A stretch of 64,000 bases of DNA from Botryotinia globosa (Eukaryota > Ascomycota > Leotiomycetes > Helotiales > Sclerotiniaceae), in contig RCSZ01000017.1 in NCBI GenBank assembly GCA_014898425.1, positions 124,001-188,000 on the forward strand, in the 5' to 3' direction. Shown here in pieces: positions 34,169 through 45,850 of the stretch. The notes under the pieces were generated by a model. The model did not search any database. It had not been told where the DNA came from and saw only the letters and a program-made list of their open reading frames with translations. How positions within the stretch are numbered: position 1 is the stretch's first letter; each line of letters begins with the position of its first letter. Made by a program: the position numbers and the translations under genes.

Positions 34169-35531
34169 TAGTCGGGGTTGAATGGCTCCTGTTGTTGCTT
34201 TTGATGTTTAGCAGGAGATTGTAAATTGATACCAATCTTCAAGTTATCGTATATTTCATTCAGGCCGCAGAGCGCAGTTTTTGGAATTGATAAAATGTTA
34301 TTCTTAATCACTCATCATCATCACAATCCCTTGTCTTTTTGCCCCTTTGATATTTTCTCACATCTCCAAAGCACATTGTGTATCTTTTCACCATCGAGCA
34401 ATGTTCCCCGTACACTCCTTGCCAAGAATGTCATAATCATCAGTATGACTTGCCATCATATGTCAGACTCCTCCCTACATAATCTTCATTCATTCCTCAG
34501 AGAGAGAGAAACAGCATTACTTTAATAATACTAAACACATGCCCTGTCTCCCTTCCCATCTTCATCTCCTACCCGCAAGTACAGTGAAACAAAGAGCTGC
34601 CTACCACCCCATAACTGAGCTCCACCCCTAATCAATTAGGCATATTCACTACATACAAACAAATCTACTCCCGGTGAGCACCCGATTCGCTTCCCTATCT
34701 CCAATTGCGGATATGTTAATACACACATCGAAAATAATTCCCCCCCCTTCTTTGTCTCTCATACAGAACAGCAAAGAATACCAAAGTTGACCCGTAGAAC
34801 TACATCGACATCACACGAACTGAGCTTCAATCTATCTGACTAGCTGTACAGGACCAATACACAACAATAACTCATGCTATACCATCGCCAGCCTGACAAG
34901 TGAACATGAATGTCCGCTCGCTCCATCGGGAGTAGATTAGTGGACAGCAGGATGTTGTGCCCTCGCGAACCGCGATCATTCTCAGCTTTTTGCGTTCTTC
35001 CTACGCACTGGTAGGTTCTCAAGGTCTAGACAGTCAGTCCATTGATTTCATTTATATCATGCGTCAAGCTGCTCTCTTGAAATATTTCTACATCAATCGC
35101 TATCAGGTTTGTGAGGAGGAGATGCACAGGCATCTAATTCTAGGCCAAATGCAAATCAGGAAAAGAAGTCTTGTACTCAGATGCGATGTGCTAATACCAC
35201 ACATAGATGAAGCGCTCACCGATAAAATCAAGATAGATCGTATGAATTTTATAAGAATGGTATATTATTTTTTGTAAGTAATAACTTAACGAATTTTACC
35301 CAGCTCCAAGACTGTCTATCAATCTATCAAGCTCCTCTTGGGTAAGTACAAATTGAGGATTTGAGATCCTCGCGATCAATTTCTTCTACGCCAAAATACG
35401 CCAGTAAAACCCAAATACAATTAATCTGTTCGTACACCCTGATGTCACAAACGCCACTCTTTATCATAGTGCCTTCGTTCTCCCAATTTTAAGGGTTTAT
35501 GCTTCATATTTCTTGTTTCCCCGAGTTTCTC
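34169..35531. other. Convergent intergenic region
   Basis: These are the 3' flanks of COG3 and of the reverse-strand RSC gene. The frames present are short, lack protein-like composition and overlap one another. I see nothing else. Confidence 0.5.
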
Positions 35532-38375
35532 TTACGCACCATTTAACTGTTTATAGAGTGCCTCTGTACCCTTTTGCAAGTCCTCCGTCCAGGCTTTAAT
35601 ATACTTAACTTGGGTGTCGAGTATAGCTTGTTTTCTAGCCTCTGCCTCAGCTTTCGTACGCTTCGATCTTTCACTAGCCTCGATTTCCAACTCAATGTCA
35701 CGGATTTTGCGTTTCTTCTCAAGTTCCTCCTTACGTCTTACTTTGTTGGCTAGATACTTCAAACCATGTCCCAAAACTTGTGATTCTTCCGAAATTAGAT
35801 TTGATTCAAGTGGAGGAGAAGTATAGAAGATGACCCGACCGAATTCATCCGTGTGAAATTGTGATCGAACGTCAGGTGGAATGGCAGAATTTGCTGCATC
35901 TGGAAGCGTGTATACTTCAATTGCACGTGGTGGATTATATGCGTTCCCGTGTGAACCATGTGTAGTTGAGCCAGACCCACCAACACGTGGTGTACTGCTA
36001 CTATGATAGCTTTGGTAGTTGGCTAATGGATTGGAGTGGTGATGAGTGGCGGTGGTGGGAGTGGAAGAAGTATGATGGTTATATGAAGTTGCTGGCTGGT
36101 ACGTTGGAGTTGGTGGTACAGCTTGCGTGCTTCCGTGAGAGCTATATGAATGAGCGTGCTGAGGAGGCGCTGGAGATGCAGATGGCCGAGCTTGTGCAAA
36201 GGATTGCGTATATGCCGGTTGGGCTGAATGCTGATTGATCATGGGTGAGGCAGTAGCGCTTGGAGTTGTTCCACCCATTGATATATCTCCCTGTGAGTCA
36301 AATCGAGGTCTTTCGCTTGTAGGAGGTGGACGACTGCGCTCTGGATTTGGTACGGGAGATGCGGCAGGTGGGGTGGGCGATGGTGGTGGAGAGTCCTTTA
36401 TAGTGTTAGAACATATAGATTATCACATCTCATGAAAGAGAACTTACATTTTCGGCACGAGGTAGCTTATGCACAGCTCCGACGATAGGAGGTGCCCCAT
36501 CCACACCCTTAGTTGGTTTTGGAGTCTCGTCATGTTCTGTAGCATCATCGCGGAGCAGATGTTTGATCGGGCTCGGAAACTTTTTCATCGGTCTTGGAGT
36601 GTCAAAGAGATCCATTTCATAGTCTTTCTCCCTCACTTCATCTGGTACGCAGCTAGCCCAGGTCTTGATTTTGTTCAGCTTGAATACAGTTTCATTGTAA
36701 CGCGCCTCACAAACATAGATTTCCTTATCCGCAGGAAAGTTGCGGGGACGTCCTTTGAAGTATCTCGTGAAGAACATGACAAAGCAACGGTCAACAACAT
36801 CATCAATCTTGTGATCGATATAGCGGCCAGTCTTAACAACCTCATTTTCGTAGAAATGCTTATCGTAGCGATGAACTGTTTGCTCTGGCCGTAAGTACCA
36901 ACAAGCATTAATCCAGTCCTGTCCTGCGATATCCCGCCAGGTTCGATAAATCTGCCCAACCACCGGCTTTGTAACATCGTTAAGATTGGTTATATGAACC
37001 CAGTCTCCAACCTTCCACATTTCGCCTTTGTAAAGGATTTCTTTCAGAGGTATTCGTCCATCCTCAGAAGCAAAGTCTTCATCCGGTCTGTTCTTCTCTT
37101 GTTCAGCTAAGGCTCTAGCTTCATTCTGAAGGAACACTGCATCGTTATAAACTTCACTATCCTCCTCATTGAATGCCTTGGCATTCTCAAACATGAGCTC
37201 TATGTCCTTCAGAACCTCGCCCACGGTTTCGTACTTCTTGCGCTTTGCCTGCCTCTTAATCAGATCCATGGCCATAGGGGTCTTGACTTCCTGGTAATAT
37301 TCTGGCATGTTTGTTTTATCGGGCAATCTTTCGAATGGTGCAATTTTAAGCTCTCCCCTAGGGTTTTTGAATTTTCTCAATCCCTTCAGAATATTATTTA
37401 TGCGGGCTTCCATGGGAGTATGCACCTTAGGTGGTCTGCCGCGCTTTTTCTGCACTTCGGGCTCTTTTGTTGCTTCATCTGTACCACCATCGCGCCTGTT
37501 CACGCTCGAACGTCGAATTTTGCGTTTGTATTTTCTCTTCGCACCCTCATCATCGGTATCGTCCTCTTCGTCATCCTCTTCGTCGTCTTCGTCGTCTTCC
37601 TCCTGTTCTTCGTCTTCAGGGCCAGGTGGTGGTGAATCTTCGGCGGGCGGGAGCTCTCCTAAATACGGCATCTCTGCTTCCTCTGCGGTAATAACCTTTC
37701 CATCTACCAATTGTTGCATTTCCTTTCTGAATAACTCTCTAAGCGCAATGGCGTCATGATATGCAGCTGCAGACGGACGGTTGTAAACTTGTGCATTATG
37801 AGATATGAGGGCAAAGTCGCGGACAAATTCTTTGAAGCTCTTGTACTGCTTCTTGAGGATTTTTTGCTATCAGCGTGTCAGTTAGATGCACTGGCGCGCA
37901 TCTGATAGGTAGGAATGACATACTCTGACGGTGCTGAATGCGGTAGGTTCCTTAATCACCTCGAAGTAATCTGGTAGAAACCTCTTGTTGAGCATGCGCT
38001 GAAAAAGCTGTGAGATATCGTAACCGCTAGATTCATGTTAGCATCCCAAGAAAAACAAATGCGCAAACCACAATGAACATACTCTTCCGTGCGATATTCC
38101 GTTAATTTGTGTACGACTTCATTCATAACAATATATCCATCCTTTGTAACACCGTCGACTGTCGCAAGAGAACCTACAGGTTCTGGCGCATTTCCCGTTG
38201 TTTTTATCTCTGGCTTTGCAGCTACTGCTTCTGGCTTTGGTTCGGGTTGGGGTTGGGGTTGGGGTTCGGGCTCTGCGACTGGCGCATCGGTCATTTCAAC
38301 ATCATTGGAAGTCTTAGGTTCTTCTGTCTTGACGTTTGATCCATCTTGAATCGGGGCCGGTACAGGCGAATCCAT
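35532..38375 (-). CDS. RSC chromatin-remodelling subunit, Rsc1/Rsc2 type (two bromodomains, BAH)
   Basis: Four exons (38375-38083, 38026-37924, 37866-36448, 36395-35532) give 892 residues. In order: an acidic N-terminus with Pro-Gln-Pro-Glu repeats (about 35-50); bromodomain 1 (about 85-180, with FQRMLNKRFLPDYFEVIKEP and VYNRPSAAAYHDA); an extreme Glu/Asp tract (about 215-240); an AT-hook-like KKRGRPPK (about 272-279); bromodomain 2 (about 285-385, with MPEYYQEVKTPMAMDLI and FNEEDSEVYNDA); a BAH domain (about 415-535); a Pro/Ser/Gln-rich linker; and a C-terminal coiled coil. This is the signature order of Rsc1/Rsc2, subunits of the RSC complex that slides and evicts nucleosomes at promoters. 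The bromodomains bind acetyl-lysine. The ATG at 38375 begins the first plausible frame. It is divergent from OTU1. Confidence 0.92.
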
Positions 38376-38794
38376 CTTTTTTATTGAATCTAGCAACTAT
38401 ATCGCGGGGTTGTGTTGCTAAGGATCTGGTCGCTTTTTGAGGGAGCTCGAGTAATCGCGTTGGAGCGCGATCCCCACAAGCAACGGAAACTGGTCGGTCG
38501 GGCAAAGGATATGGTCACGTGACTCTTGGGGTATTCAAGCCAAAGTGAACAGCGAACAGCTGGAAGGGGTGGACATCATTCACTTATTTTGCCACAACAT
38601 TCTTCTTCAGACTGAATACGGTTCTAAACGATTCTAGACGATAATTATTAATAAATATATAAGATTCACGGATTTACAACAAATATTAAATCGTTATCTT
38701 TCATACATATTTCAAGGTATCATTGTCCATATAAACCACATACCGAATCGCTTTCGACGTCACCCACGTGCCAATACCAACCCAGATATCAAAG
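38376..38794. promoter_or_regulatory. Divergent promoter region with two CACGTG boxes
   Basis: 419 bases separate the RSC-subunit and OTU1 start codons. A perfect GTCACGTGAC palindrome lies at 38514-38523 and a second CACGTG at 38765-38770, only 24 bases before the OTU1 ATG. These are the core sites of bHLH factors of the Cbf1/Pho4 class. Function is inferred. Confidence 0.55.
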
Positions 38795-40019
38795 ATGCCG
38801 CGAATTCGAGTTCGAGGACCCGAAGGGACATCCACCATAACTCTTCCCGACGATGCCAAAATAAGTGATCTCATATCCGAAATCACGTCAAAGACATCTC
38901 TCACAAATTTCGATATTAAATATGGTTATCCGCCAAAACCACTTCTCCTTTCTCAAAGCGAGCCTTCATTACCTCTGAGCAAGTTGGACGTCAATTTAAA
39001 TGGCGAACAACTTACGATTAGCTCAAGAGAAGAACGTAAATCTGTGGGATCACCAAAATCGACTTCACCTTCTAATCCTAAGACCTCATCTATCCCCCCC
39101 CAAGTAAAAGATAGACAAACAGCAGAGGCGAAGTCATTTTCTTTCTCTGGTATGCATGGTGATGCGAAAAACACATCGAATTCTGCAGCTCCTGTGTCAC
39201 TTTCGCGTAAGAGAGGTATCGCTGGAGATGTACCTGAGATTCCAATTCCCGAACTTCAGGCTACACTTGGTTAGTCTTTCATCCAATATTATTATCCACT
39301 TTACTAACGTCTTCCAGTTCTCCGTGTCATGCCAGACGATAACTCATGTCTTTTCCGAGCTTTTGGAACGGCAGTTCTTCCTGGTGACGATCTTTCTATG
39401 CATGAGCTTCGATCCGTCGTAGCTTCTACCATCCAAGGGAACCCCGAACTTTATAGCAAAGTTGTATTAGAACAAGAACCCGATGACTACTGTCGCTGGA
39501 TTCAAACCTCTGATGCTTGGGGTGGAGCGATCGAGATGGGTATTTTGGCCGAGGCCTTTGGTATAGAAGTCGTTTGTGTCGATGTTCAAGTACGTCATCC
39601 CCTTTTCAATTATAGGCGACATTTCCATTCCCCACAAGAACCCTACTCCAACATAGCCCTCAATCATGATCTCACAGACTAACAATACCCAGTCACTCTC
39701 CATCCACAAATTCCACGAATCTGGCTCCAACAATAGATGTGTTCTGGTCTATTCTGGAATCCATTATGATATGCTTGCCCTTTCTCCCTTCTCCTCAACT
39801 CCCGAAAACGACGTTCGCGTTTTCGATAAGTCTGACGATACCATAATTGCTAAGGCAGTAGAACTATGCTCAAAATTGAGAGAAAAGCATTATTATACTG
39901 ATACAGGAGGGATGGCTATCAAGTGTAAAGATTGTGGCGTGATTATTCATGGGGAAGCACAAGCGGCAGCTCATGCGCAGCAGTTGGGTCATTACAACAT
40001 GGCTGAGGTTGATACCTGA
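38795..40019 (+). CDS. OTU1: OTU1-type deubiquitinase (YOD1 family)
   Basis: Exons 38795-39269, 39318-39589 and 39693-40019 give 357 residues. The N-terminus (about 1-80) is a UBX-like ubiquitin fold (MPRIRVRGPEG, then ITLPDDAKISDLI). A Ser/Pro linker with lysines follows. The OTU protease domain begins at the first splice junction and reads PDDNSCLFRAFG, with the catalytic pair D166 and C169. SGIHYD supplies the catalytic histidine, H273. A C-terminal C2H2 finger (C327, C330, H343, H349) completes the usual order. Yeast Otu1 and human YOD1 trim ubiquitin chains on substrates of the Cdc48/p97 ATPase in ER-associated degradation, recruited through the N-terminal fold. All catalytic residues are present. 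The gene is divergent from the RSC subunit. Confidence 0.93.
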
Positions 40020-41057
40020 ATTTGTGGTTATGTTTATGTTTATGATTACGAATTGGTCGGGTTTGATGAGAGCGAATGATAAATTAAATACACGGATGGA
40101 TTTTCGAGCTCGTACAACTCATAAATATCGGCTACATACCGCAGAGCCAATCGGCTAGCAACTCGACAACTAAACTTTCACACCACGGGGCGGGGGTGGG
40201 GAGACCCGGACAACTCTAGCTAGATCTTGATGGATGGAATATTGACAAAGGTTGGAAACACGATAGATTTGAGGATTTGAGGATTTGAAGATAGAAGACG
40301 TGGTAGAAATATAACCTACCTACCTATCTAGTATACACTCGATCCCGAGCTCATACCGATAACATTCACTCCCTCACTACCCTTCACATGATCAAGTTTT
40401 ACCTATCATCTTCTCTCCATCATAACATTGCAGGGAAAAATTCCTTGCTATAGATCAATCGTCAGTACATACATACTTATCACTCTAATTGCAATCAATT
40501 TGTTTAGCACGACCTCGGGAACCAACGCTAGCATAAACACTGCGCCTTCGGACAACTCTGCCCACCCCCAACTTTCAAGATGTGACTACATCCGAGAAGT
40601 GGCAGGATGAGACTCAATAGTGAATCCAGTCCATAGTTGTATCAGGGAAAGAGGATCAAAGGATTAAGAACGAGAGCATGTAGTAGAATGGATAGTTCTA
40701 CAACGCTTGGGTTTTGTATTCGTCAAATTTTGGAGTCTTGGAGGTAGTATGTAAGAAAATTTATTTCCTCGAGCATCGTGCTATGCCTGGCTCATAATTT
40801 ACTTACTTGAACTGGAAGAAGATAGGTACTTGAAGACATTGGTAAATTCTGATACACAAGGAATCTCTACGTGATTTCTAAATCTCGTCCATCGATACAA
40901 TGCTAATGCTATGTATGCCACGCCATGCTATACCATATCATGATCGCTCTCGCTCTCCGAAAATAGCTCAGATAAATGGACATGCAGCATGGCTCTAATC
41001 ATCTCATGAATCATCAGGCTACTAAATGCACCGACCAATTCTCATTCCTTCAGCCAT
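40020..41057. other. Convergent intergenic region
   Basis: 3' flanks of OTU1 and of the reverse-strand carrier. A 60-codon frame at 40428-40610 has a hydrophobic start but begins with TTG, not ATG, and I do not accept it. Nothing else is seen. Confidence 0.5.
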
Positions 41058-42230
41058 CTAAGAAATAGCTCTCATAGTCATTTCTACCACGGCAAAAGTA
41101 CCCGCACTAACCGGCATGGCCCTCAACAAGGTAGGGAAAATGCCTTTCCAGAATCCTCTTGCACCCTCTGCTCTCCACGTCTTTGCAAAACAGTCTCTCA
41201 TACCATTGTACTTCATATCCTTACCGAACCCATCACTTTGCATTTTGCTCTTCACAACATCAAACGGATAACTAGCCAACCATAAAGCTTCTCCAGCTAG
41301 ACCACCATAGAAAGCAATTTTCCAGCTCGGAATATCTTTGCGTTCGATTTTGTTGCGGGCTGCGTCGCTATTCATCATGTATTCGAAAGAAAGGAACCAC
41401 ACACCATAAGCCTGCGCTTCTCGAATAATGGTAACGGCCTCACCGCGATAGAGACCCTTGAGAACGCCTTCATGGGCCGACAATTTGCGAACACAATCCA
41501 CGGGGCCATTGTAGAGTTTTCCTGCGCCGTGAGGCTGCGTTTGTAATCTAATTCTTACGTGCTCAATGGGACCCGAGATACCAGAGTTGGCAATACCGGC
41601 AAAGGCACCCGCCGCATAGTATTGTGCATAGGAAAGACCTGATGAGAGAGGATTGCGGGAAGTGTTGTAGTTTTCCAGATAACGACGAGCTTGGTGAAAA
41701 GCTCCAAACTGGACAGAGACACAGGCTCCAATACCGATTAAAGGCGTGAGAGTACCTTTGTAGAAGGCGAGAGCACCTTCATTGCGATATATGGTTTGAG
41801 CGGCTTCAAGAGCATTTGCATACTGTGTAGTGGTTTGGAGACGAACTTTGACGATATCAAAGGGTTGACCTGGGGTAGAGGTTAGACCATCTTCTTGTGA
41901 TGTGCTCGTTGTATTGTTTCCATTTTATAAACAAGTATAAAAGTAGATCCAGGCTTGGCATTTAAAGCTATGGAATGTTCGCCAAAAGCCATTGGCAAAT
42001 CCACAGACCATTGCCATCACTCGAAGACAATTCCACTTCTCAACATATCTTGTTACCTCCACGTGATCATCCCAACCAACCCAAAAACATCCAAAAAAGC
42101 ATCCCAGTATGAAAACATCATCTTACTTACCCAATAGAACCTGAGCTACACCCCCAGCAGCCCCGGCAAACAAGTCCTTCAAGGTTCTCTTGAAGCCCCC
42201 CTCTTCCAGTTCCGCTGCTACGTCCGCCAT
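41058..42230 (-). CDS. Mitochondrial carrier, Ymc1/Ymc2-like
   Basis: Exons 42230-42131 and 41869-41058, with a 261-base GTAAGT...CCCAG intron, give 303 residues. The three tandem repeats of the SLC25 fold are all present, with signature motifs PFDIVKVRLQ (from P36), PIEHVRIRLQ (from P134) and PFDVVKSKMQ (from P236). The second repeat has E at the acidic position and R at the basic one. Between them, FYKGTLTPLIGIGACVSVQFG and GLYRGEAVTIIREAQAYGVWF match the organic-acid/amino-acid carrier branch around yeast Ymc1 and Ymc2, so it most likely moves an amino acid or carboxylate across the inner mitochondrial membrane. The exact substrate cannot be read from sequence. The second exon holds no ATG apart from methionines in its last third, so start-based gene finding would truncate it. 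Confidence 0.88.
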
Positions 42231-42909
42231 TTTGTTTAATCTCTTCCTTTCCCCGCAATGTCAGGCACGTTCCCTGACGCTTCTTCAACTTCTGCTTCTC
42301 CAATTGATAATTAAATCAATTTGTGAATTGACGATCAGATAGAGAGGATGAAATCCAGTCAAAGATCTAAATCATAAATTGGATTGGTGAGCAAATAAAA
42401 TTTCGAAAGAATCGTTGGCCTTTTGAAGTCATCTGTTATCTACAAAGAAAAACACACCAATTCGCGCTTGTCATCGGAGTTGTAAGCCAGCCAGTGATGA
42501 TGTGCTTTTCGCTTAGATAACTTTGATTAGGTGTATGCATGCCTAGATATTGAGGCCTTTGCGTGCAAACTTCAACATAGAGGGCATCTAAAATAGCCTT
42601 GAATAGGGGCTTGTACATGTTTGGTGTTGAGCACAATTTGAGAAATCACATGTCAGTCTCAAATTTACAATCGGAAGTTGCTTTGCTCACAATCTTAAAT
42701 ATCTCTTCAGTCTATCATTTAATATACAAATTAAAATCTTCAATTGACGCCGTGAGGTGTCAAGAGAAGAGGAACCAAATGACGCCTAGGCAACATGAAA
42801 TGACTATCAAGGAATGAATGACATATTAATACCCGATCAATTTTCGAATGAAGATGCCTTCATCCAGACAGCCAGAAATCAACCGCCGAAAAATGCTAAT
42901 TGATATCAT

Positions 42910-44774
42910 CTACAACATGATCATACCCGCACCTGCCATCCCAGCAACCACGATATAGGCACCCAATTGCAACAATCCCAAGTCGAAACGTGGGACGATA
43001 GTAGCACCGGCAGCACTCTTCTTAGTAGCGGTGGATGAACTAGATGAGCTGCTTGAAGATCCAGTACCAGTTGGTGCGCTGGTAACAGTTCCAGTTCCTG
43101 CGGTTCCAGCTTGGCTAATAAGACTTGAGCAGGTTGAGCTCTTGGCGCCAGTTTGAGTCTTAGCGTTACCGCTGAAGTCACATGCAGTAGCTGCTTTGCC
43201 ATTGTTTTGATAGTATTGGTCAAATACGAAAGACAATTGTTGAGCGCTTGTGCACATGGAGTAGGCACCGTAAGTTCCAGTGGAAGCATTCTTTGAGATA
43301 CCATCACAGGCAGCGCTGTCCAAACCACAGACATAGTCGAAGAGGTCGGCACTGGAGTTACCGGAGATACCACTGTTGGCGACACAGGACAAAGACTTAA
43401 CCATGCATTCGCAAAGCTCGGCGTTTGCGATAGGAGGAAGGTTGCTGGAGGCAGCCCAAGCGGTACCGGTTGCTGGGCATGCTTGTGCTACTGTGTTGGT
43501 AACTGTGTAGGAGGCAGAGTTGGTGAAGCTAGGGGTGGCAGAGGCCAATTGCTTGGACAGAGCAGTGAAGTCAGAGAGCTTGCTAACAGAGTCTCCCGAA
43601 ACCGAGACGAGACCTAAAGTTTTGTCAGCTTGTGCTTCGAAAAAGCTTGCAAGTCATATCTTACCATAGTCATTTGCCTCTTGGAAGTACATGTAGACGA
43701 TTCCACCAGACCAGACTTCAGTCATCTTGTCGCCGTAGATTGCCCCGACCTCAGTGAATTCACGGGGCTGGACAGTGTTGCAACCGTACTCGGCAAAGAA
43801 TGCAGGGACGGAGTAGTTGGCGAATTCGAGAGTTCTTTGATCATATCCGGACTTGGTGTAGGAAGAATCACCACACCACGAGTAGATGTTGTAACCCCAG
43901 AAATCGATGGCAGAATCAGCATCACCACAGTTGAAATAATGAGCCAAATCAATTCGAATGTTGGCATCATCGTTGGTAGCATAACCAACGCCGATACTGC
44001 GGTAGCCCTTGGTCTTAATGTAAGCCTTCGTGTCACGGACGGCAGCTTTAACGAAAGCACTGGCATTAGTGTTGTTGACATCGTTGGAGACTTCGTTACC
44101 GGCAAAGAAACCGAGGACGTTTGTGTACTTGGCCATGGCACTAAAATTTTAATGTTAGCACACGGAGGACATGATGAAGAATTGATGATCCCTGCCTCTT
44201 CACAATGCAAGTGAAAGGCCAGAAAGATGCATATGAAGATGGGTAACAAGTACAAGATAGACATACTCGACAACGCCGGCATAGGTAGCGAAGAGATCGG
44301 TGTTCCATTCTGGGTCGTTTCGATTGATCGAGGATGAGGGGTTAGACAAATCTTGGATAAGATAAATTCCGGCATCATTAAGCAATCCCATACAGACGGA
44401 GTGGTCTAACGAGGAGTTGATAGCGTAGACACGGATGACATTGGTGCCAAGCTCTTGAAGGATAGGAATGTCACGTCTGCACCCAGCTTCATCTGCAAGG
44501 GGATCGGTAAAAGTAGCGTCGGAAGTAGTGTTTGCGTTAACGTCTTGTTGGTATGCTACACCACGAATGAAGAATTCGGTACCGTTCTCGTAGAAGAAGT
44601 GGGAGCCCTGATGTAGGAATCAGTATCTAAAGTGACTTCCAACAACGTTGGATGGACCAATCCATGACATACCTTAATGACGATAGAAGGGAGATCAGCA
44701 GCGGCAGCAGACGATGCGAAAAAAGCACCGGTCAATGCCGCAGCCGCTGCTGAAGCAAAGCCAAAGGTCTTCAT
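42910..44774 (-). CDS. GH72 beta-1,3-glucanosyltransferase with X8 domain, GPI-anchored (Gas/Gel)
   Basis: Four exons (44774-44673, 44607-44267, 44140-43665, 43613-42910) give 540 residues. A signal peptide covers about 1-25. The GH72 domain (about 30-335) starts [19 protein letters not shown] and keeps both catalytic glutamates, E164 in FFAGNEVSN and E265 in FFAEYGCN. A cysteine-rich X8/CBM43 module follows (about 370-465, [12 protein letters not shown] ... [12 protein letters not shown]). A Ser-rich linker and a hydrophobic C-terminus ([21 protein letters not shown]) complete a GPI signal. The enzyme cuts and religates beta-1,3-glucan chains outside the plasma membrane to lengthen and branch them, as Gas1 does in yeast and Gel proteins do in Aspergillus. 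Introns are 126, 65 and 51 bases. It is a natural partner of the FKS1 gene 5.5 kb away. Confidence 0.95.
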
Positions 44775-45778
44775 GATGCTAATTGAAATACCAATGTGTG
44801 TATGTTATAATGTTGTTTTTGTTGACGATAGATGGATGTGAGAGGCTGTACTGCGATGAGATGAAAAGCCAATCCCAATCAGAGTGCAGTGCTAGCTAAA
44901 GATATTTCCGTCTCAGGTGAGTTTTGGAATAGGGAAGAACGAGCGTGGTGATGTAATCTCTCCTTCTTCTAACAACGACTTGCACGGCAGACGTCCTCGT
45001 TAATAAGAAAAAAGAAATATGTTTTAACGAATGACTGTCTTCCCAACTAGAGTGAGTTGGAGATGGGGATTGCTGGCAAAATGGAAAGATAGCAAATGAA
45101 TGACGAGAAGTATGGAGGTGGAATGTTTAACACAGTCCCATTAATAAGAGTGGCAAGGAGATTCGAATTGGAAGAATAATTTAGGGGATACGGAAAATGA
45201 TTCAATGGTATAAATTAATTCGGAGTGGAGATGGGTACGAATTCACGAAAGGGCTTTCTTTGGATATTTTGGTAGAGAGAGTCGTGCTAAAGGAAGAAAT
45301 GTTCCTGGACTAATAATTAGAGATTAGATTGGGTCTGGTCTGTTGGAACTTGGAATTTGGAACTTGGTCCCAATCCTCTTTTTATCCCGATTGCCTACCT
45401 GGGAAATTCAGGAAAACTCTGAGTCTCATGAAGAGAAAGAGAAGCATAGGATGATAGGATTCAGGAAGGAGCGTGCCGGTAGTACGGCAAGAGGGGAATG
45501 AGCCAATCAGATGAATGGATGGATGCCATTGGATTAAATTCTTGGCTATTCGTACCCCGTAAAAGCTTAAACCACGTCCATGGTTTGGTTTGGGATATTG
45601 GTTGATCCTAATTTGAAGGCTTCTCGAAGGCTCGAAGCACTGCCCCAACTCGTGAGATTAAGGAGTAGGTAATGATTGGACTGATAACTCGGACTGTTTG
45701 GTGTGATTCCGTGTGAATTGAGTACATGGTGCAAATGTGAGAAATCGAGAGTCGAGACATGTAGTTTTGTTTTGGAAT

Positions 45779-45850
45779 GGTATGTATGGTATGTATGGTA
45801 TGTATGGTATGTATGGTATGTATGGTATGTATGGTATGGATGGTATGGAT
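45779..45850 (+). repeat. GGTATGTAT 9-base minisatellite
   Basis: Six perfect copies of GGTATGTAT are followed by two variant GGTATGGAT copies. It lies about 1 kb upstream of the GH72 start. Confidence 0.85.

Noticed and set aside
40428..40610. 60-codon frame with a hydrophobic N-terminus, possible small secreted protein
   Set aside because: It begins with TTG and has no upstream in-frame ATG or splice site that would supply one.
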